Source: Clostridiales bacterium COT073_COT-073 (GTDB taxonomy: Bacteria; Bacillota; Clostridia; Lachnospirales; Vallitaleaceae). Taken from it: a stretch of 64,000 nucleotides of DNA. Of the stretch, positions 18,901-27,065 are shown piece by piece (position 1 is the first letter of the stretch; each line of letters begins with the position of its first letter). A model generated the notes under the pieces. The model ran no database searches. It was not told the origin of the DNA and saw only the letters and a list, made by a program, of their open reading frames with translations. Made by a program: the position numbers and the translations under genes. Where the stretch lies: positions 30,672-94,671 of the forward strand of contig RQYD01000022.1 of the NCBI GenBank assembly GCA_003858485.1, read 5' to 3'.

Positions 18901-19140
18901 TTTGTCCCTCCTGATTTGCTATGGCTGTCAGTAAAATGACAGTTAAGTTATTATTTATCGGGTGTTTCCTCCCTGGCGATCCCTGCCGCTTCGTGCCGGT
19001 CACGCTCTCAGCGCCGTCATCTGACGCCGGCGCACCGCAAAATGTACACAGTCGCCTTCCTTTTTTACAGCTTACTTTTAATTTTTCGGGTCGTATAACT
19101 TTACGCTGACACGCCCAAAATCATGTTATCCTATCATACT
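18901..19140 (-). promoter_or_regulatory. Structured, locally GC-rich gap between rimP and nusA
   Basis: This 240-nt untranslated spacer is unusually long for an otherwise compact operon. It includes a GC-rich patch (18965-19040) with a hairpin at 19011-19033 (gcgccgtca / tgacgccggcgc) and a second at 18925-18942 (ctgtca / tgacag) about 20 nt before the nusA ribosome binding site. Neither is followed by a T run on the minus strand. It could attenuate or stabilise the nusA mRNA; this is inference. Confidence 0.4.
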
Positions 19141-19599
19141 TCAGATAAAGACTGTCAATCTGACAACTGCAACCTTATCCCGTTCAAAATTCATTTCCTG
19201 ACCATCCGCTTCAATTGTAATCCGATCAGCATTGTAACTGATCAGTTCACCAGTAAACTCCTTTTTCTTATTGATGGCCTGATACAGTTTGACATCCACC
19301 GAATAGCCCAAATAACGCTCAAAATCCTTGTCTTTCTTGAGGACCCGGTCCAGTCCCGGTGAGCTGACTTCTAAAACATAGGGCTCAGCAATCGGATCAG
19401 CTTCATCCAGTTTGACCTCTAATGCCCGGCTGATGACTTCACAGTCATTAATGGTGATTCCTCCTTCTTTATCGGCATAAACCCGAAGATACCATTGTCC
19501 ACTTTCTTTGACATATTCAACATCAACCAGCTCATATTGATGAGCCTGCATAATTGGTTCCAACATCTTTTCTGTTAATTCTACAATATCTTTTTTCAA
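19141..19599 (-). CDS. rimP: Ribosome maturation factor RimP
   Basis: Needed for assembly of the 30S subunit. It is 152 residues long, with the N-terminal alpha/beta domain (LVDVEYVKESGQWYLRVYAD, INDCEVISRALEVKLDE) and EVSSPGLDRVLKKDKDFERY at the domain junction, then the SH3-like C-terminal domain. The start is a TTG with AAGGAGGG upstream. First gene of the nusA operon; the promoter should lie within 19600-19693, though no clear -35/-10 pair stands out. Confidence 0.95.
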   Translation of the reverse strand: MKKDIVELTEKMLEPIMQAHQYELVDVEYVKESGQWYLRVYADKEGGITINDCEVISRALEVKLDEADPIAEPYVLEVSSPGLDRVLKKDKDFERYLGYSVDVKLYQAINKKKEFTGELISYNADRITIEADGQEMNFERDKVAVVRLTVFI

Positions 19600-19693
19600 A
19601 TTACCCTCCTTTTGATATCGTCATTTCCCATTCTAATCTTCTTCTGCTGGCTGAATCCTGATATCACTGCCTGTCTATCTAAGCAATACATAC

Positions 19694-19720
19694 AAAAAAG
19701 TGAGCGCTTGCTCACTTTTT
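19694..19720 (-). terminator. Terminator of the TRAP remnant operon
   Basis: The perfect inverted repeat aaaaagtgagc / gctcacttttt around a gctt loop with a T run on both strands. It lies just after the small-permease remnant stop and upstream of rimP. Confidence 0.85.
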
Positions 19721-19729
19721 AACAGTTTC

Positions 19730-19954
19730 TTAATTCCAAGTAATTATAGCATATAATTTGACAGGATGCAAGTAATTTTTGGAAAAAAGCTTATTTTTCG
19801 TGTTTTTCGTATTTTCGACTGGTAAAGATGCACAGAAATAGCACATCCGTCCCGCCAAAATAACCTGCCAGCAGCACACAATTACCATAATGCCAACAAT
19901 AACTGAAAGAACGATTTTCAATACTTTGTTCAGATAATCCATACAGATTTTCAT
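19730..19954 (-). pseudogene. TRAP transporter small permease remnant (DctQ-like)
   Basis: Only the start of a DctQ-type subunit is recognisable: MDYLNKVLKIVLSVIVGIMV then VCCWQVILAG, the first membrane helix and the conserved W/Q-V region. The remaining residues (RMCYFCASLPVENTKN onward) do not resemble the family, and the reading frame ends at 74 residues instead of about 160. It starts at an ATG three bases after the dctP stop, with GGAGGGG inside dctP. No large membrane subunit (DctM) follows; a terminator comes next. The pattern points to a deletion that removed most of dctQ and all of dctM. Confidence 0.7.
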
Positions 19955-19956
19955 AC

Positions 19957-20988
19957 TCAATTCCCCTCCTTTGCATATTTTTGAATATCATCATAGAGCG
20001 CCTGGTATTCCTGTCCCTTGGCTCGAAACGCTTCGTGAATTGGCTGTACTGCCTCAATAAAAGCTGACTTATCAATATCCCGATATACCGTCACCCCATA
20101 AGACTGTGCTTCTTCAATTGCTTCGCTCATCATTCGATTATATTGTTGAACAAAATTTTCATTTAGTTTAAGGAAGCATCCCATCAAATATTCCTTTTGC
20201 TTGTCGGACAGGCGATTCCATGTTTTCGTGCTGATAACATAGATATCCGGAGTGTATTGATGCTCTGTATAAGTGTAAGAACGAACGATTTCTTCATGTT
20301 TATCGACTGTTAGAGCAAGCTCTGTATTTTCCGCACCATCTACAATTCCTTGTTGTAAGGAAGTATATGTTTCACTGGAGGACATCGGAACCGGTGAGCC
20401 ACCCATGGCTTCGATCATATCCATTGAAGTGGAGCTAACCATGGAACGTATCTTTTTCCCTTTCAGTACCGAAGGATCGGTAACGGCCACATTTTCTTTC
20501 AGATAGAAATTCCGTGAACCATTGCAGTAATAGCCGATTGCAATATAGCCGGCGTCTTTAGTAGCTTCAAACAGTTCACGAATCACTTCGCTATTTTCCA
20601 TTGCTCTGTAATAGTGATCTTGGCTGACAAACAAATATGGCAGAGAAAAAATCCGATAGCGATCATCAAATTGCCCGACTGTATTGGCACTGATCTTTGC
20701 CATATCCAATACACCTGCCTGTGCCAGCTCAATCATTGCCGTTTCAGACCCAAGGACACCACCTGGATAAATCGATACTTCCATGCCCATGCTTTCATCC
20801 TCTGCCACCAGTTCGGAAAGATAGGCAATCGTTCCACCAATCTCTGAATTTCCCGCCTGTCCATGTGCCATACGAATATGGATCTTATCACTGCCAATGC
20901 TGTTATTGACTGAAAAAAACGTACTGACACCAATCACCAGCAAAACGGCTACGACCACGCTCAAAATGAGTTTGGATATTCGCTTCAT
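19957..20988 (-). CDS. TRAP transporter substrate-binding protein DctP
   Basis: Extracytoplasmic binding protein of a tripartite ATP-independent transporter; family ligands are C4-dicarboxylates, sugar acids or sialic acid. After a signal anchor (KRISKLILSVVVAVLLVIGV) come the family motifs IHIRMAHGQAGNSE, GVLGSETAMIELAQAGVLDM and IRSMVSSTSMDMIEAMGGSPVPM (read in two parts). Arg157-type ligand contact lies in KGKKIRSM. The start at 20988 is used because AGGAGGA lies seven bases upstream; an ATG two codons earlier is too close. With no intact permease partner beside it, this protein is either orphaned or serves permeases encoded elsewhere. Confidence 0.9.
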   Translation of the reverse strand: MKRISKLILSVVVAVLLVIGVSTFFSVNNSIGSDKIHIRMAHGQAGNSEIGGTIAYLSELVAEDESMGMEVSIYPGGVLGSETAMIELAQAGVLDMAKISANTVGQFDDRYRIFSLPYLFVSQDHYYRAMENSEVIRELFEATKDAGYIAIGYYCNGSRNFYLKENVAVTDPSVLKGKKIRSMVSSTSMDMIEAMGGSPVPMSSSETYTSLQQGIVDGAENTELALTVDKHEEIVRSYTYTEHQYTPDIYVISTKTWNRLSDKQKEYLMGCFLKLNENFVQQYNRMMSEAIEEAQSYGVTVYRDIDKSAFIEAVQPIHEAFRAKGQEYQALYDDIQKYAKEGN

Positions 20989-20994
20989 TATCAT

Positions 20995-21358
20995 TCCTCC
21001 TAAATTTTAATCCGATTTCTGTTTTTTCTTGTTCATGATACCATATCCAACCTGTATTTTCTCGTACTATCTTGCTTTTTCTGTTCATATTTCATACTTT
21101 CTTGCTATTTTGTGTTTTTTAGTATATTCGCCCATATTTTCAGAATATTCCGTCATCTTATCCCTCTTGATAAATTATTTTGTGTTTTTACTGTCATTGC
21201 AGCTTTATTCCTTTAAGAGATATTTCTATTTTGACGATGGTTTAAAGTTTTAAACAGAAAGTAATAACTTCTATCTGCTCAAAATTTATAAGGCATTTAT
21301 AGTGCACTAACGCCAAATTTGTGATATAATAAATACATATAAGAAAGGAAATATTATT
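20995..21358. other. Divergent intergenic region, AT-rich
   Basis: Lies between dctP (minus) and the Rpn nuclease gene (plus). It is pyrimidine-rich on the plus strand in 21020-21250, with no gene I can support. The only assignable signal is the extended -10 element at 21322-21330. Confidence 0.4.
21322..21330 (+). promoter_or_regulatory. Extended -10 promoter of the Rpn nuclease gene
   Basis: TGATATAAT, an extended -10 with a full TATAAT, lies 28 nt before the ATG. No good -35 is seen 17 nt upstream, which extended -10 promoters tolerate. The ribosome binding site is aagaaagga. Confidence 0.6.
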
Positions 21359-22297
21359 ATGCCACAATTGATGAATTCGTTTAGTTCTCAGAACTTTTCA
21401 ACCGAAGAAATTGATTTTTCTAGCCTAATTGATACTTCAATTCCACCAGAGAAGCTAGAGTTTACTATCCGTAACGACTATGCCTTTAAACGCATTTTTG
21501 GTGATCCAAACAATAAAGAAGCTTTAATCGATTTACTTTCTTTGGTTCTATCCTTACCCAAAGAAATGTTTGCTGAATTGACCATTGAAAATCCCTTTTT
21601 GCCCCTTCATTTTTTTGATGAAAAAAGGGAAATTCTGGATATGAAATTGACACTTCAAACTGGCGAAAAAATCAATATTGAAATGCAGAACCATTGGCAG
21701 TCCTATTTTGTTCCACGTATTCTCTACTACTGGTCAAAACGTTATTTGGAGCATTTTAAAGGAGGGGATGATTACCACAAACTAAAGCCCTGCATTACAA
21801 TCAGTATTTTAAATGAACCCTTTCTTTACTCCAAACGCATTCATTCTGTTTATCAATTGGAGGAAACACAGGAGCATACTTTATTAACAAATTTTATAGA
21901 ATTGCATTTTCTTGATTTAACCAAGATCGGTGATACCAATTTAACCCCTTTGGAGAAATGGCTGCTATTTATTAAAACCACTAAAAAGGAGGTGCGGGAT
22001 ATGTTAGCCAAGGAAAATGTTGCTATGGATCATGCTAATCAAACTTTGACTCGTTTTTATTCTGACCCAAAAGAACGTTATCTTTATGAAGCTGCTGAGC
22101 GTTACGAATCTGATCGCGTTTCCCTTATTACAGAAAGCCACAGCAAAGGATTGCAACAAGGATTGCAACAAGGATTGCAGCAAGGACTGCAGCAAGGAAA
22201 AGCTACAATCGCCAAAAATCTGCTGGCTCTTAATATTCCAATTGAAGATATTGTATCAGCAACTGGACTGAGTAAAGAAACTATTTTAAGTCTATAA
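21359..22297 (+). CDS. Rpn/PDDEXK_2 family nuclease (transposase-like)
   Basis: Member of the Rpn family of PD-(D/E)XK nucleases, once annotated as transposases and linked to RecA-independent recombination and DNA cleavage. NDYAFKRIFGDPNNKEALI starts the domain at about residue 39; the catalytic core is ILDMKLTLQTGEKINIEMQ (Asp at about 95, then the E-x-Q pair). The 312-residue length is normal. The C-terminus carries four GLQQ repeats followed by AKNLLALNIPIEDIVSATGLS, the usual recognition-like tail of this family. It is monocistronic. A role in phage defence or genome rearrangement is possible but not shown. Confidence 0.87.
   Translation: MPQLMNSFSSQNFSTEEIDFSSLIDTSIPPEKLEFTIRNDYAFKRIFGDPNNKEALIDLLSLVLSLPKEMFAELTIENPFLPLHFFDEKREILDMKLTLQTGEKINIEMQNHWQSYFVPRILYYWSKRYLEHFKGGDDYHKLKPCITISILNEPFLYSKRIHSVYQLEETQEHTLLTNFIELHFLDLTKIGDTNLTPLEKWLLFIKTTKKEVRDMLAKENVAMDHANQTLTRFYSDPKERYLYEAAERYESDRVSLITESHSKGLQQGLQQGLQQGLQQGKATIAKNLLALNIPIEDIVSATGLSKETILSL
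22148..22195 (+). repeat. Four 12-bp tandem repeats inside the Rpn nuclease gene
   Basis: The unit ggattgcaacaa (two later copies with c/g changes) encodes GLQQ four times in frame. Because the unit length is a multiple of three, slippage would change protein length without a frameshift. Confidence 0.9.
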
Positions 22298-22320
22298 CAT
22301 AAATTTTTATTTCTGATGGC

Positions 22321-22354
22321 GGCTGTTGTGTAAAATCTGGATTTTGCAACAGCC
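22321..22354. repeat. Palindromic intergenic element, GGCTGTTG ends
   Basis: ggctgttg and caacagcc close an inverted repeat, with taaaat and atttt forming an inner stem. There is no T run after it on the plus strand, so it is a poor terminator. The right arm read on the minus strand matches arms at 39789 and 40754 (GGCTGTTGC-AA-CAGATTT pattern). Confidence 0.6.
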
Positions 22355-22432
22355 ACTTGTTTTGAAAATAACCTTTATCAACCAATTAAATTATCCGAAA
22401 AGGGGGAAATTTACGGAACTTTAAAAAATCGC

Positions 22433-22461
22433 TTGACAAGTTTATCAATTTATGGTATTTT
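22433..22461 (+). promoter_or_regulatory. Promoter of tRNA-Ala
   Basis: TTGACA at 22433-22438, a 17-bp spacer and TATTTT at 22456-22461; the tRNA begins 12 bp later. The -35 is a perfect sigma-A consensus. Confidence 0.85.
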
Positions 22462-22472
22462 CATTATTGTTC

Positions 22473-22545
22473 GGGGGTATGGCGCAGTTGGGAGCGCGCT
22501 TGAATGGCATTCAAGAGGCCAGGGGTTCGAATCCCCTTATCTCCA
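22473..22545 (+). tRNA. tRNA-Ala (anticodon GGC)
   Basis: A 73-nt cloverleaf: acceptor arm ggggggta-type strand 22473-22479 pairing with tatctcc (22538-22544) using two G-U pairs, D stem gcgc/gcgc, anticodon stem cttga/tcaag with loop atggcat (anticodon ggc), variable loop aggcc, T stem agggg/cccct with loop ttcgaat. The discriminator base is A and CCA is not encoded. It reads GCC codons and, by wobble, GCU. Confidence 0.95.
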
Positions 22546-22546
22546 T

Positions 22547-22575
22547 AAAGGCACTTTCCAAAGAAAGTGCCTTTT
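22547..22575 (+). terminator. Terminator after tRNA-Ala
   Basis: aaaggcactttc and gaaagtgcctttt form a perfect stem around a caaa loop directly after the tRNA. Confidence 0.88.
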
Positions 22576-22592
22576 CAAATTTCAGGATTAAT

Positions 22593-22805
22593 GCTTGGGC
22601 ATCCAAGCAATTTGTTAAAGTTATTTGTACTTTTGCTCAGGTGCATCATCTGCCTGCCAAAGCATTTTGCATTCCTATATGGTTCGCCCACTGCCTGTCA
22701 AAATATTTGATATTTTCACACTCACTGCCTGCTAAAACATTTCTTGTTTTTGCCTGGGCTGCGCAAACCTGCGCGTCAAATTACTTTGCACTTTTGCGCG
22801 GCATA
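22593..22805. repeat. Degenerate repeats and mini-hairpins downstream of tRNA-Ala
   Basis: Four diverged copies of a unit beginning ctgc(c/g)(t/c)g-aaa-att start at about 22650, 22691, 22725 and 22769. Small palindromes are interspersed, such as gcttgggcatccaagc (22593-22608) and aatatttgatatt (22702-22714). It has no supported gene; a frame that runs from the tRNA into it is not coding. Confidence 0.45.
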
Positions 22806-22873
22806 TAGTTTGACTTGTATTTAGATGCACAAAACACTGTTACAGACAGACTTCATCAACTTTTGGTAATGAT

Positions 22874-22902
22874 TTGCATTTTTTTGATTTTTTAGGTATA
22901 AT
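22874..22902 (+). promoter_or_regulatory. Promoter of the cytidylate-kinase-like gene
   Basis: TTGCAT (22874-22879), a 17-bp spacer and TATAAT (22897-22902). The ATG lies about 78 nt downstream. Confidence 0.65.
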
Positions 22903-22980
22903 GATGTTAGAGAAATAACAAAATCATTCCATGACATTCGTCATATCTTCCCATAAAAAACTGTTTTTAAGGAGGTCATT

Positions 22981-23592
22981 ATGAATCGTATTATCACTAT
23001 CAGTCGTCAATTTGGCAGCGGTGGTCATGAAATTGGAAAGCGATTAGCTGCACGGCTGGAGCTTCCTTTCTATGATAAAGATATTCTTCGGCTGGTTGAA
23101 GAAAATAGTCATTACTCTGAAGAATATTTACTGGAAAATGAAGAACAGGTGCCATCCCTGTTAAATGGTCCTTATTATGGCAGCGGACACACCTCATTTT
23201 ACCCACAAATTTCAACCGATAAGGTTTTCTTTACAATCAGTCATGTCCTTAAAGATATTGCTGCAAAAGGTCCCTGTGTGATTGTTGGACGCTGCGCTGA
23301 TTATGTTCTGCAGGATTTTCACCCTCTTAATTTCTTTGTTTATGCTTCCACCGAATCTAAAATCCAAAGAAAGCTTCAGCAACTGAAGGATAATGGACAA
23401 ACACTGGTCACATCTGATGAAATGAAAAAGCAGATCCGCTATGTTGACAAGCAAAGAGCCAAATACTATGAATTCTATACTGATAAAAAATGGGGCCAAC
23501 CCTCTAATTATCAACTTTGTTTAAATACCACTGACTTAGATACTGATAAAGCTGTTGATGTCTTACTGGCATATCTGAAGTTAATTAGCTAA
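22981..23592 (+). CDS. Cytidylate kinase-like family protein
   Basis: P-loop protein of the cytidylate-kinase-like family that is abundant in Clostridia. Residues 4-20 (IITISRQFGSGGHEIGK) form the nucleotide-binding loop, ARLELPFYDKDIL follows as in Cmk, and IVGRCADYVL (about 101-110) is the second diagnostic motif. At 203 residues it is slightly shorter than true CMP kinases and lacks a clear CMP-binding insert, so the substrate is uncertain. AAGGAGG lies just before the ATG. It shares the plus strand with the small P-loop gene downstream, 125 nt away. Confidence 0.85.
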   Translation: MNRIITISRQFGSGGHEIGKRLAARLELPFYDKDILRLVEENSHYSEEYLLENEEQVPSLLNGPYYGSGHTSFYPQISTDKVFFTISHVLKDIAAKGPCVIVGRCADYVLQDFHPLNFFVYASTESKIQRKLQQLKDNGQTLVTSDEMKKQIRYVDKQRAKYYEFYTDKKWGQPSNYQLCLNTTDLDTDKAVDVLLAYLKLIS

Positions 23593-23717
23593 TTGGGAGA
23601 AAAAACTAAAAAAGAAAAAGGAAATATAAGTTTTTTGGAGAATATTAAAAAAGAAAGATCATCAAAGACTGAAAAATAATATTTTAATATAAGTGACAAA
23701 ATCAGGAGGACTTTATC

Positions 23718-24140
23718 ATGATAAGAGTAGTTACCGGAGCCGCCGGAGAAGGCAAAAGCAAGAGCTTAATCGCAATGGCCAATGAAAATCTGAAAACAAC
23801 CAAAGGACATATCGTTTTTATTGACCGTGATGGATCGCATATGTATACATTAAAACATCAAGTCCGTTATATTAACACTTCTGACTACCCCCTTGACAAT
23901 CATAGTGAGTTTTTTGGTTTTCTATGCGGAATTCTCTCCCGCGATAGCGACATTTGCGATATTTACGTAGATGGCCTTTTCAAACTGGCTCATTTATCTC
24001 AAATTGATAATCCTGAAAAATTAGTTCAGAAATTAAAATTCATTTCCGAAAAATTTGGCATTAATATCACCATTGGTATTGGCTGTACCCCAGATAAATT
24101 GCCAGAAGCCTTAAAAGAATTCGAACAGATTGATTTATAA
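23718..24140 (+). CDS. Small P-loop ATPase-like protein of unknown function
   Basis: A 140-residue protein beginning MIRVVTGAAGEGKSKSLI, with a Walker A (GAAGEGKS, residues 7-14). A short beta strand IVFIDRD could supply a Walker B-like aspartate, and YVDGLFKL (about 83-90) is another acidic strand. I recognise it as a conserved hypothetical of Clostridia but cannot assign a role. AGGAGG precedes the ATG, and a strong terminator follows. It may form a unit with the kinase-like gene upstream. Its small size rules out a complete motor ATPase. Confidence 0.7.
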   Translation: MIRVVTGAAGEGKSKSLIAMANENLKTTKGHIVFIDRDGSHMYTLKHQVRYINTSDYPLDNHSEFFGFLCGILSRDSDICDIYVDGLFKLAHLSQIDNPEKLVQKLKFISEKFGINITIGIGCTPDKLPEALKEFEQIDL

Positions 24141-24154
24141 TTTTTCTAAAAACA

Positions 24155-24188
24155 AGAGCACATGGACTTGGAATTCCATGTGCTTTTA
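24155..24188 (+). terminator. Terminator after the small P-loop gene
   Basis: gagcacatgga and tccatgtgctt pair around a short loop and are followed by ttattta. It lies about 15 nt after the stop codon. Confidence 0.8.
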
Positions 24189-24317
24189 TTTATTATCTCA
24201 TTTTTAAGGGGCATTTTGATATGCCCCCTATTTTACAGATAAACATAATTATAATATCCGGCATGATCTACCATAGCATTGCAATTGAAGATTTTTAAGT
24301 CATCTTCTATCATACCT

Positions 24318-24713
24318 CTAACGGATAATTTCCCGCCACTCCAGATCTCCACGCTCCAAGGCTTTAATCAGCAATTCTGCTGTTGCCAGGTTAGTAGCAA
24401 CCGGAATATTATGCATATCACACATTGATACAATTGTTGAAATATCCGGTTCGTGCAATTGTTTTGTCACCGGGTCACGTAAAAAAATAACCATGTCAAT
24501 TTCATTATGTGAAATTCTTGAGCTTAATTGCTGCTCTCCGCCCAAATGACCGGCCAGATATTTATGAACCGACAAATTGGTTACATCTTCAATTAAGCGT
24601 CCGGTTGTGCCGGTACTGTATAGTTCATGCTTATGTAAAATATTCCGATAAGCAATACAAAAATTTTGCATTAATTTCTTTTTGGAATTATGAGCAACTA
24701 GTCCGATTCTCAT
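24318..24713 (-). CDS. mgsA: Methylglyoxal synthase
   Basis: Converts dihydroxyacetone phosphate to methylglyoxal and phosphate, relieving sugar-phosphate stress. The 131-residue size is normal. Visible motifs are LVAHNSKKKLM (residues 5-15), the STGTTGR phosphate loop (about 39-45), GHLGGEQQLSSRI with the catalytic-region aspartate/glycine pattern, and VIFLRDP (about 86-92). GAGGGG precedes the ATG. It follows rodA after a 122-nt gap; mgsA beside rodA is common in Clostridia, so it may be cotranscribed. Confidence 0.94.
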   Translation of the reverse strand: MRIGLVAHNSKKKLMQNFCIAYRNILHKHELYSTGTTGRLIEDVTNLSVHKYLAGHLGGEQQLSSRISHNEIDMVIFLRDPVTKQLHEPDISTIVSMCDMHNIPVATNLATAELLIKALERGDLEWREIIR

Positions 24714-24835
24714 TTTTCACCCCTCTTTCTTTGCTTAAGCAATTTAGTCATACCTTCTCTTGTTTTTTACTCCAAACGAAAACACCTCCGGTGTTCCCGG
24801 TATTATCCAATGATCGATTGGTTTAGAAATTTGAG

Positions 24836-25972
24836 TTAATAAATATCAAATTCACCTTTTCTTCTCATTAACTCAGTTGTTCGCTGCATACTGATATTTA
24901 AAATCAGTCCCAATATAATCATATTGCTCCACATCGAACTAATGCCATAACTGACATATGGTAATGGCAAACCGGTATTGGGCACGATGCCGGTGGTCAC
25001 CCCAATATTAATAAAAATCTGAGCAGTTAACATACCAACATAGCCCATGCCGATCAATCGGCCGGTCAAATCAGGACTGTCTTTGACTACTAATAAAATA
25101 CGAATCAGCAAAAGGAAAAACAGTGCCAGCAGTAAGATACAGCCGACAAAGCCAAATTCTTCACCAATAATACTAAAAATAAAATCCGATTCAGCAACCG
25201 GTAAATAATCATACTGATGAAGCTTACCCTGATATAAACCTTTTCCGCTTAATTGTCCTGAACCGATTGCCTGCATCGAGTTAATAGTCTGATAATATTT
25301 ATCTGGAAATTCCTCCGGATGCAACATAGCCATTACCCTGACATATTGATGAGGGCTGAGTAATTTTTGATCCGGTTTCTGAACATACTGAAAAACCAGT
25401 AAAAAACTTGGAACGGCAATCACCAGTACAGCTATGATATACTTATAACTTATTTTAGCTCCATAAATCATGACTACAAACAGAACAATAAAAATCAAGC
25501 TGGTTGACAGATCCGGCTGTTTTAAAACCAGCAAAAAAGGAACCCCGATCAATGCCAGTGATCCTAAGATCACCAGTGGATGATTAATTTTTTCTTTAAA
25601 AATGTCAAAATACTTGGCCAGCACAATAATCATAAACAGCTTTCCAAATTCAGAAGGCTGAATTTGGAAACCCGCAATCATCAGCCATCTGGTGCCGCCA
25701 AATTTTTCCTCACCAAAGCGCCATACTGCCACCAATAATCCAATATTCAGTAAATATACCAGAGGCGACATTTTGGTAATAAAGTGATAATCAATTAAAG
25801 CCGTGATCAGCAGCAAAATAAGTCCTGTGGCAAAGCCCAAAATTTGACGCTTGACATAATAATCGGTACCATAAGTGGCGCTGCTGATGGCTACAACACC
25901 AATACCGACAATGATTGCCACTGTTAGCAGCGTTAACCAATCAAAGCGTTTCCATTGATATTTCTTTAACAT
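24836..25972 (-). CDS. rodA: Rod shape-determining peptidoglycan glycosyltransferase RodA
   Basis: SEDS-family polymerase that makes lateral-wall glycan strands with a class B PBP. The 378 residues have about ten membrane helices. The family signature is split between KKQPDLSTSL-type sequence (LKQPDLSTSLIF near 160), QAIGSGQLSGKGLYQG (about 232-247), AVAESDFIFSIIGEEFGF and TGLPLPYVSYGISSM near the end. The ATG overlaps the minE stop (TAATG). It probably partners the PBP2 encoded earlier in the same operon. Confidence 0.95.
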   Translation of the reverse strand: MLKKYQWKRFDWLTLLTVAIIVGIGVVAISSATYGTDYYVKRQILGFATGLILLLITALIDYHFITKMSPLVYLLNIGLLVAVWRFGEEKFGGTRWLMIAGFQIQPSEFGKLFMIIVLAKYFDIFKEKINHPLVILGSLALIGVPFLLVLKQPDLSTSLIFIVLFVVMIYGAKISYKYIIAVLVIAVPSFLLVFQYVQKPDQKLLSPHQYVRVMAMLHPEEFPDKYYQTINSMQAIGSGQLSGKGLYQGKLHQYDYLPVAESDFIFSIIGEEFGFVGCILLLALFFLLLIRILLVVKDSPDLTGRLIGMGYVGMLTAQIFINIGVTTGIVPNTGLPLPYVSYGISSMWSNMIILGLILNISMQRTTELMRRKGEFDIY

Positions 25973-26247
25973 TATCTGGGTTTGTGAATATTTCGAATCG
26001 GAATATTGGCAAACAAAGCCGGCACTGGCGAATTTGAGGTTTCCGAATCAGTTGTTCCGATTTTAATATCCATTTCTCTTTCGTCATAATCCATATATTT
26101 TTTAATAACTTCCAAAATATCAGCCCGAATCATCTCCAGCAGCTCAGTATTGCAATCTGCCCGGTCATGAATCAAAACCAATTTTAATCTGTCTTTAGCA
26201 ATGTCTTTCGAGGTGTCTTTTTTCCTGAAAAAGTCCATAATACCCAT
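25972..26247 (-). CDS. minE: Cell division topological specificity factor MinE
   Basis: Stimulates MinD ATPase and so positions the MinCD inhibitor. About 91 residues from the ATG at 26247, which has AGGAGG at ideal spacing; an open extension upstream to 26310 overlaps minD and is rejected. Motifs are the amphipathic N-terminus MGIMDFFRKK, the anti-MinCD segment KDRLKLVLIHDRADCN and EMIRADILEVIKKYMDYDE. A complete MinCDE set suggests oscillating or polar Min activity, not the DivIVA/MinJ-only form of Bacillus. Confidence 0.94.
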   Translation of the reverse strand: MGIMDFFRKKDTSKDIAKDRLKLVLIHDRADCNTELLEMIRADILEVIKKYMDYDEREMDIKIGTTDSETSNSPVPALFANIPIRNIHKPR

Positions 26248-26257
26248 GCTGCACCTC

Positions 26258-27055
26258 CTAATTTCCTTTAAATGCCTTAACAATTCGACTGAATAAACTC
26301 TTTTGCTCAAATAAATTAAGGTATTCTACCTCATTTCCCATAATTCGCTGCGAAATATTTAAATAGGCTTTTCCGGCTAATGAATTTTCAAATTTCAAAA
26401 CTATTGGATCTCCAGTATTTGTTGAAATTACAACATTTTCATCATCCGGCACAACACCGATCAAATCAATTGCCAAAATTTCGACAACATCATCAACTGA
26501 CATCATTTCACCACGTTTGACCATATCCGGTCGTAAACGATTGACAATCAATCGATTATTTTTTATATCGTTCGCCTCTAATAATCCGATAATTCTGTCA
26601 GCATCACGAATTGCCGAAATTTCGGGAGTTGTCACAATCAATGCTCTGTCTGCTGAAGCAATTGAATTTTTAAATCCCTGCTCTATTCCAGCCGGCGAGT
26701 CAATAATAATATAATCAAATTCCTTGCGCAGTTCATCCGTCAATGTTTTCATCTGCTCCGGACTTACCGCATCCTTATCTCTGGTTTGAGCAGCCGGCAG
26801 CAAATAAAGATTTTGATTCTTTTTATCCCGAATCAATGCCTGCGCCACCCGGCAATTGCCTTCCACCACATCTACAATATTATAAACAATGCGGTTTTCC
26901 AATCCCAACACTACATCCAAATTACGCAGTCCGATATCCGCATCCACTAATACAACTTTTTTTCCGCTGATCGCCAGTCCTGCACCAACATTGGCTGAAG
27001 TTGTGGTTTTTCCAACGCCTCCCTTACCGGAAGTTACTACAATTACTTCACTCAT
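26258..27055 (-). CDS. minD: Septum site-determining ATPase MinD
   Basis: ParA/MinD-type ATPase that recruits MinC to the membrane. The deviant Walker A reads SGKGGVGKTTT with the signature Lys11 and Lys16; DADIGLRNLD, IDSPAGIEQGF and VTTPEISAIRDADR follow. The C-terminus (LFEQKSLFSRIVKAFKG) is the amphipathic membrane-targeting helix. At 265 residues it is full length. It lies 10 nt downstream of minC and 10 nt upstream of minE. Confidence 0.96.
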   Translation of the reverse strand: MSEVIVVTSGKGGVGKTTTSANVGAGLAISGKKVVLVDADIGLRNLDVVLGLENRIVYNIVDVVEGNCRVAQALIRDKKNQNLYLLPAAQTRDKDAVSPEQMKTLTDELRKEFDYIIIDSPAGIEQGFKNSIASADRALIVTTPEISAIRDADRIIGLLEANDIKNNRLIVNRLRPDMVKRGEMMSVDDVVEILAIDLIGVVPDDENVVISTNTGDPIVLKFENSLAGKAYLNISQRIMGNEVEYLNLFEQKSLFSRIVKAFKGN

Positions 27056-27065
27056 TTTCTACTCC

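Noticed and set aside
22148..22195. Possible CRISPR-like array
   Set aside because: 12-bp contiguous repeats with no spacers, in frame in a protein gene. No CRISPR array or cas gene was seen in the window.
22452..22808. A 118-codon plus-strand open frame
   Set aside because: It runs through tRNA-Ala and its terminator and into degenerate repeats; its beginning is the tRNA read as protein, a known annotation error.
26248..26310. N-terminal extension of minE
   Set aside because: It overlaps minD and lacks family similarity; AGGAGG points to the ATG at 26247.
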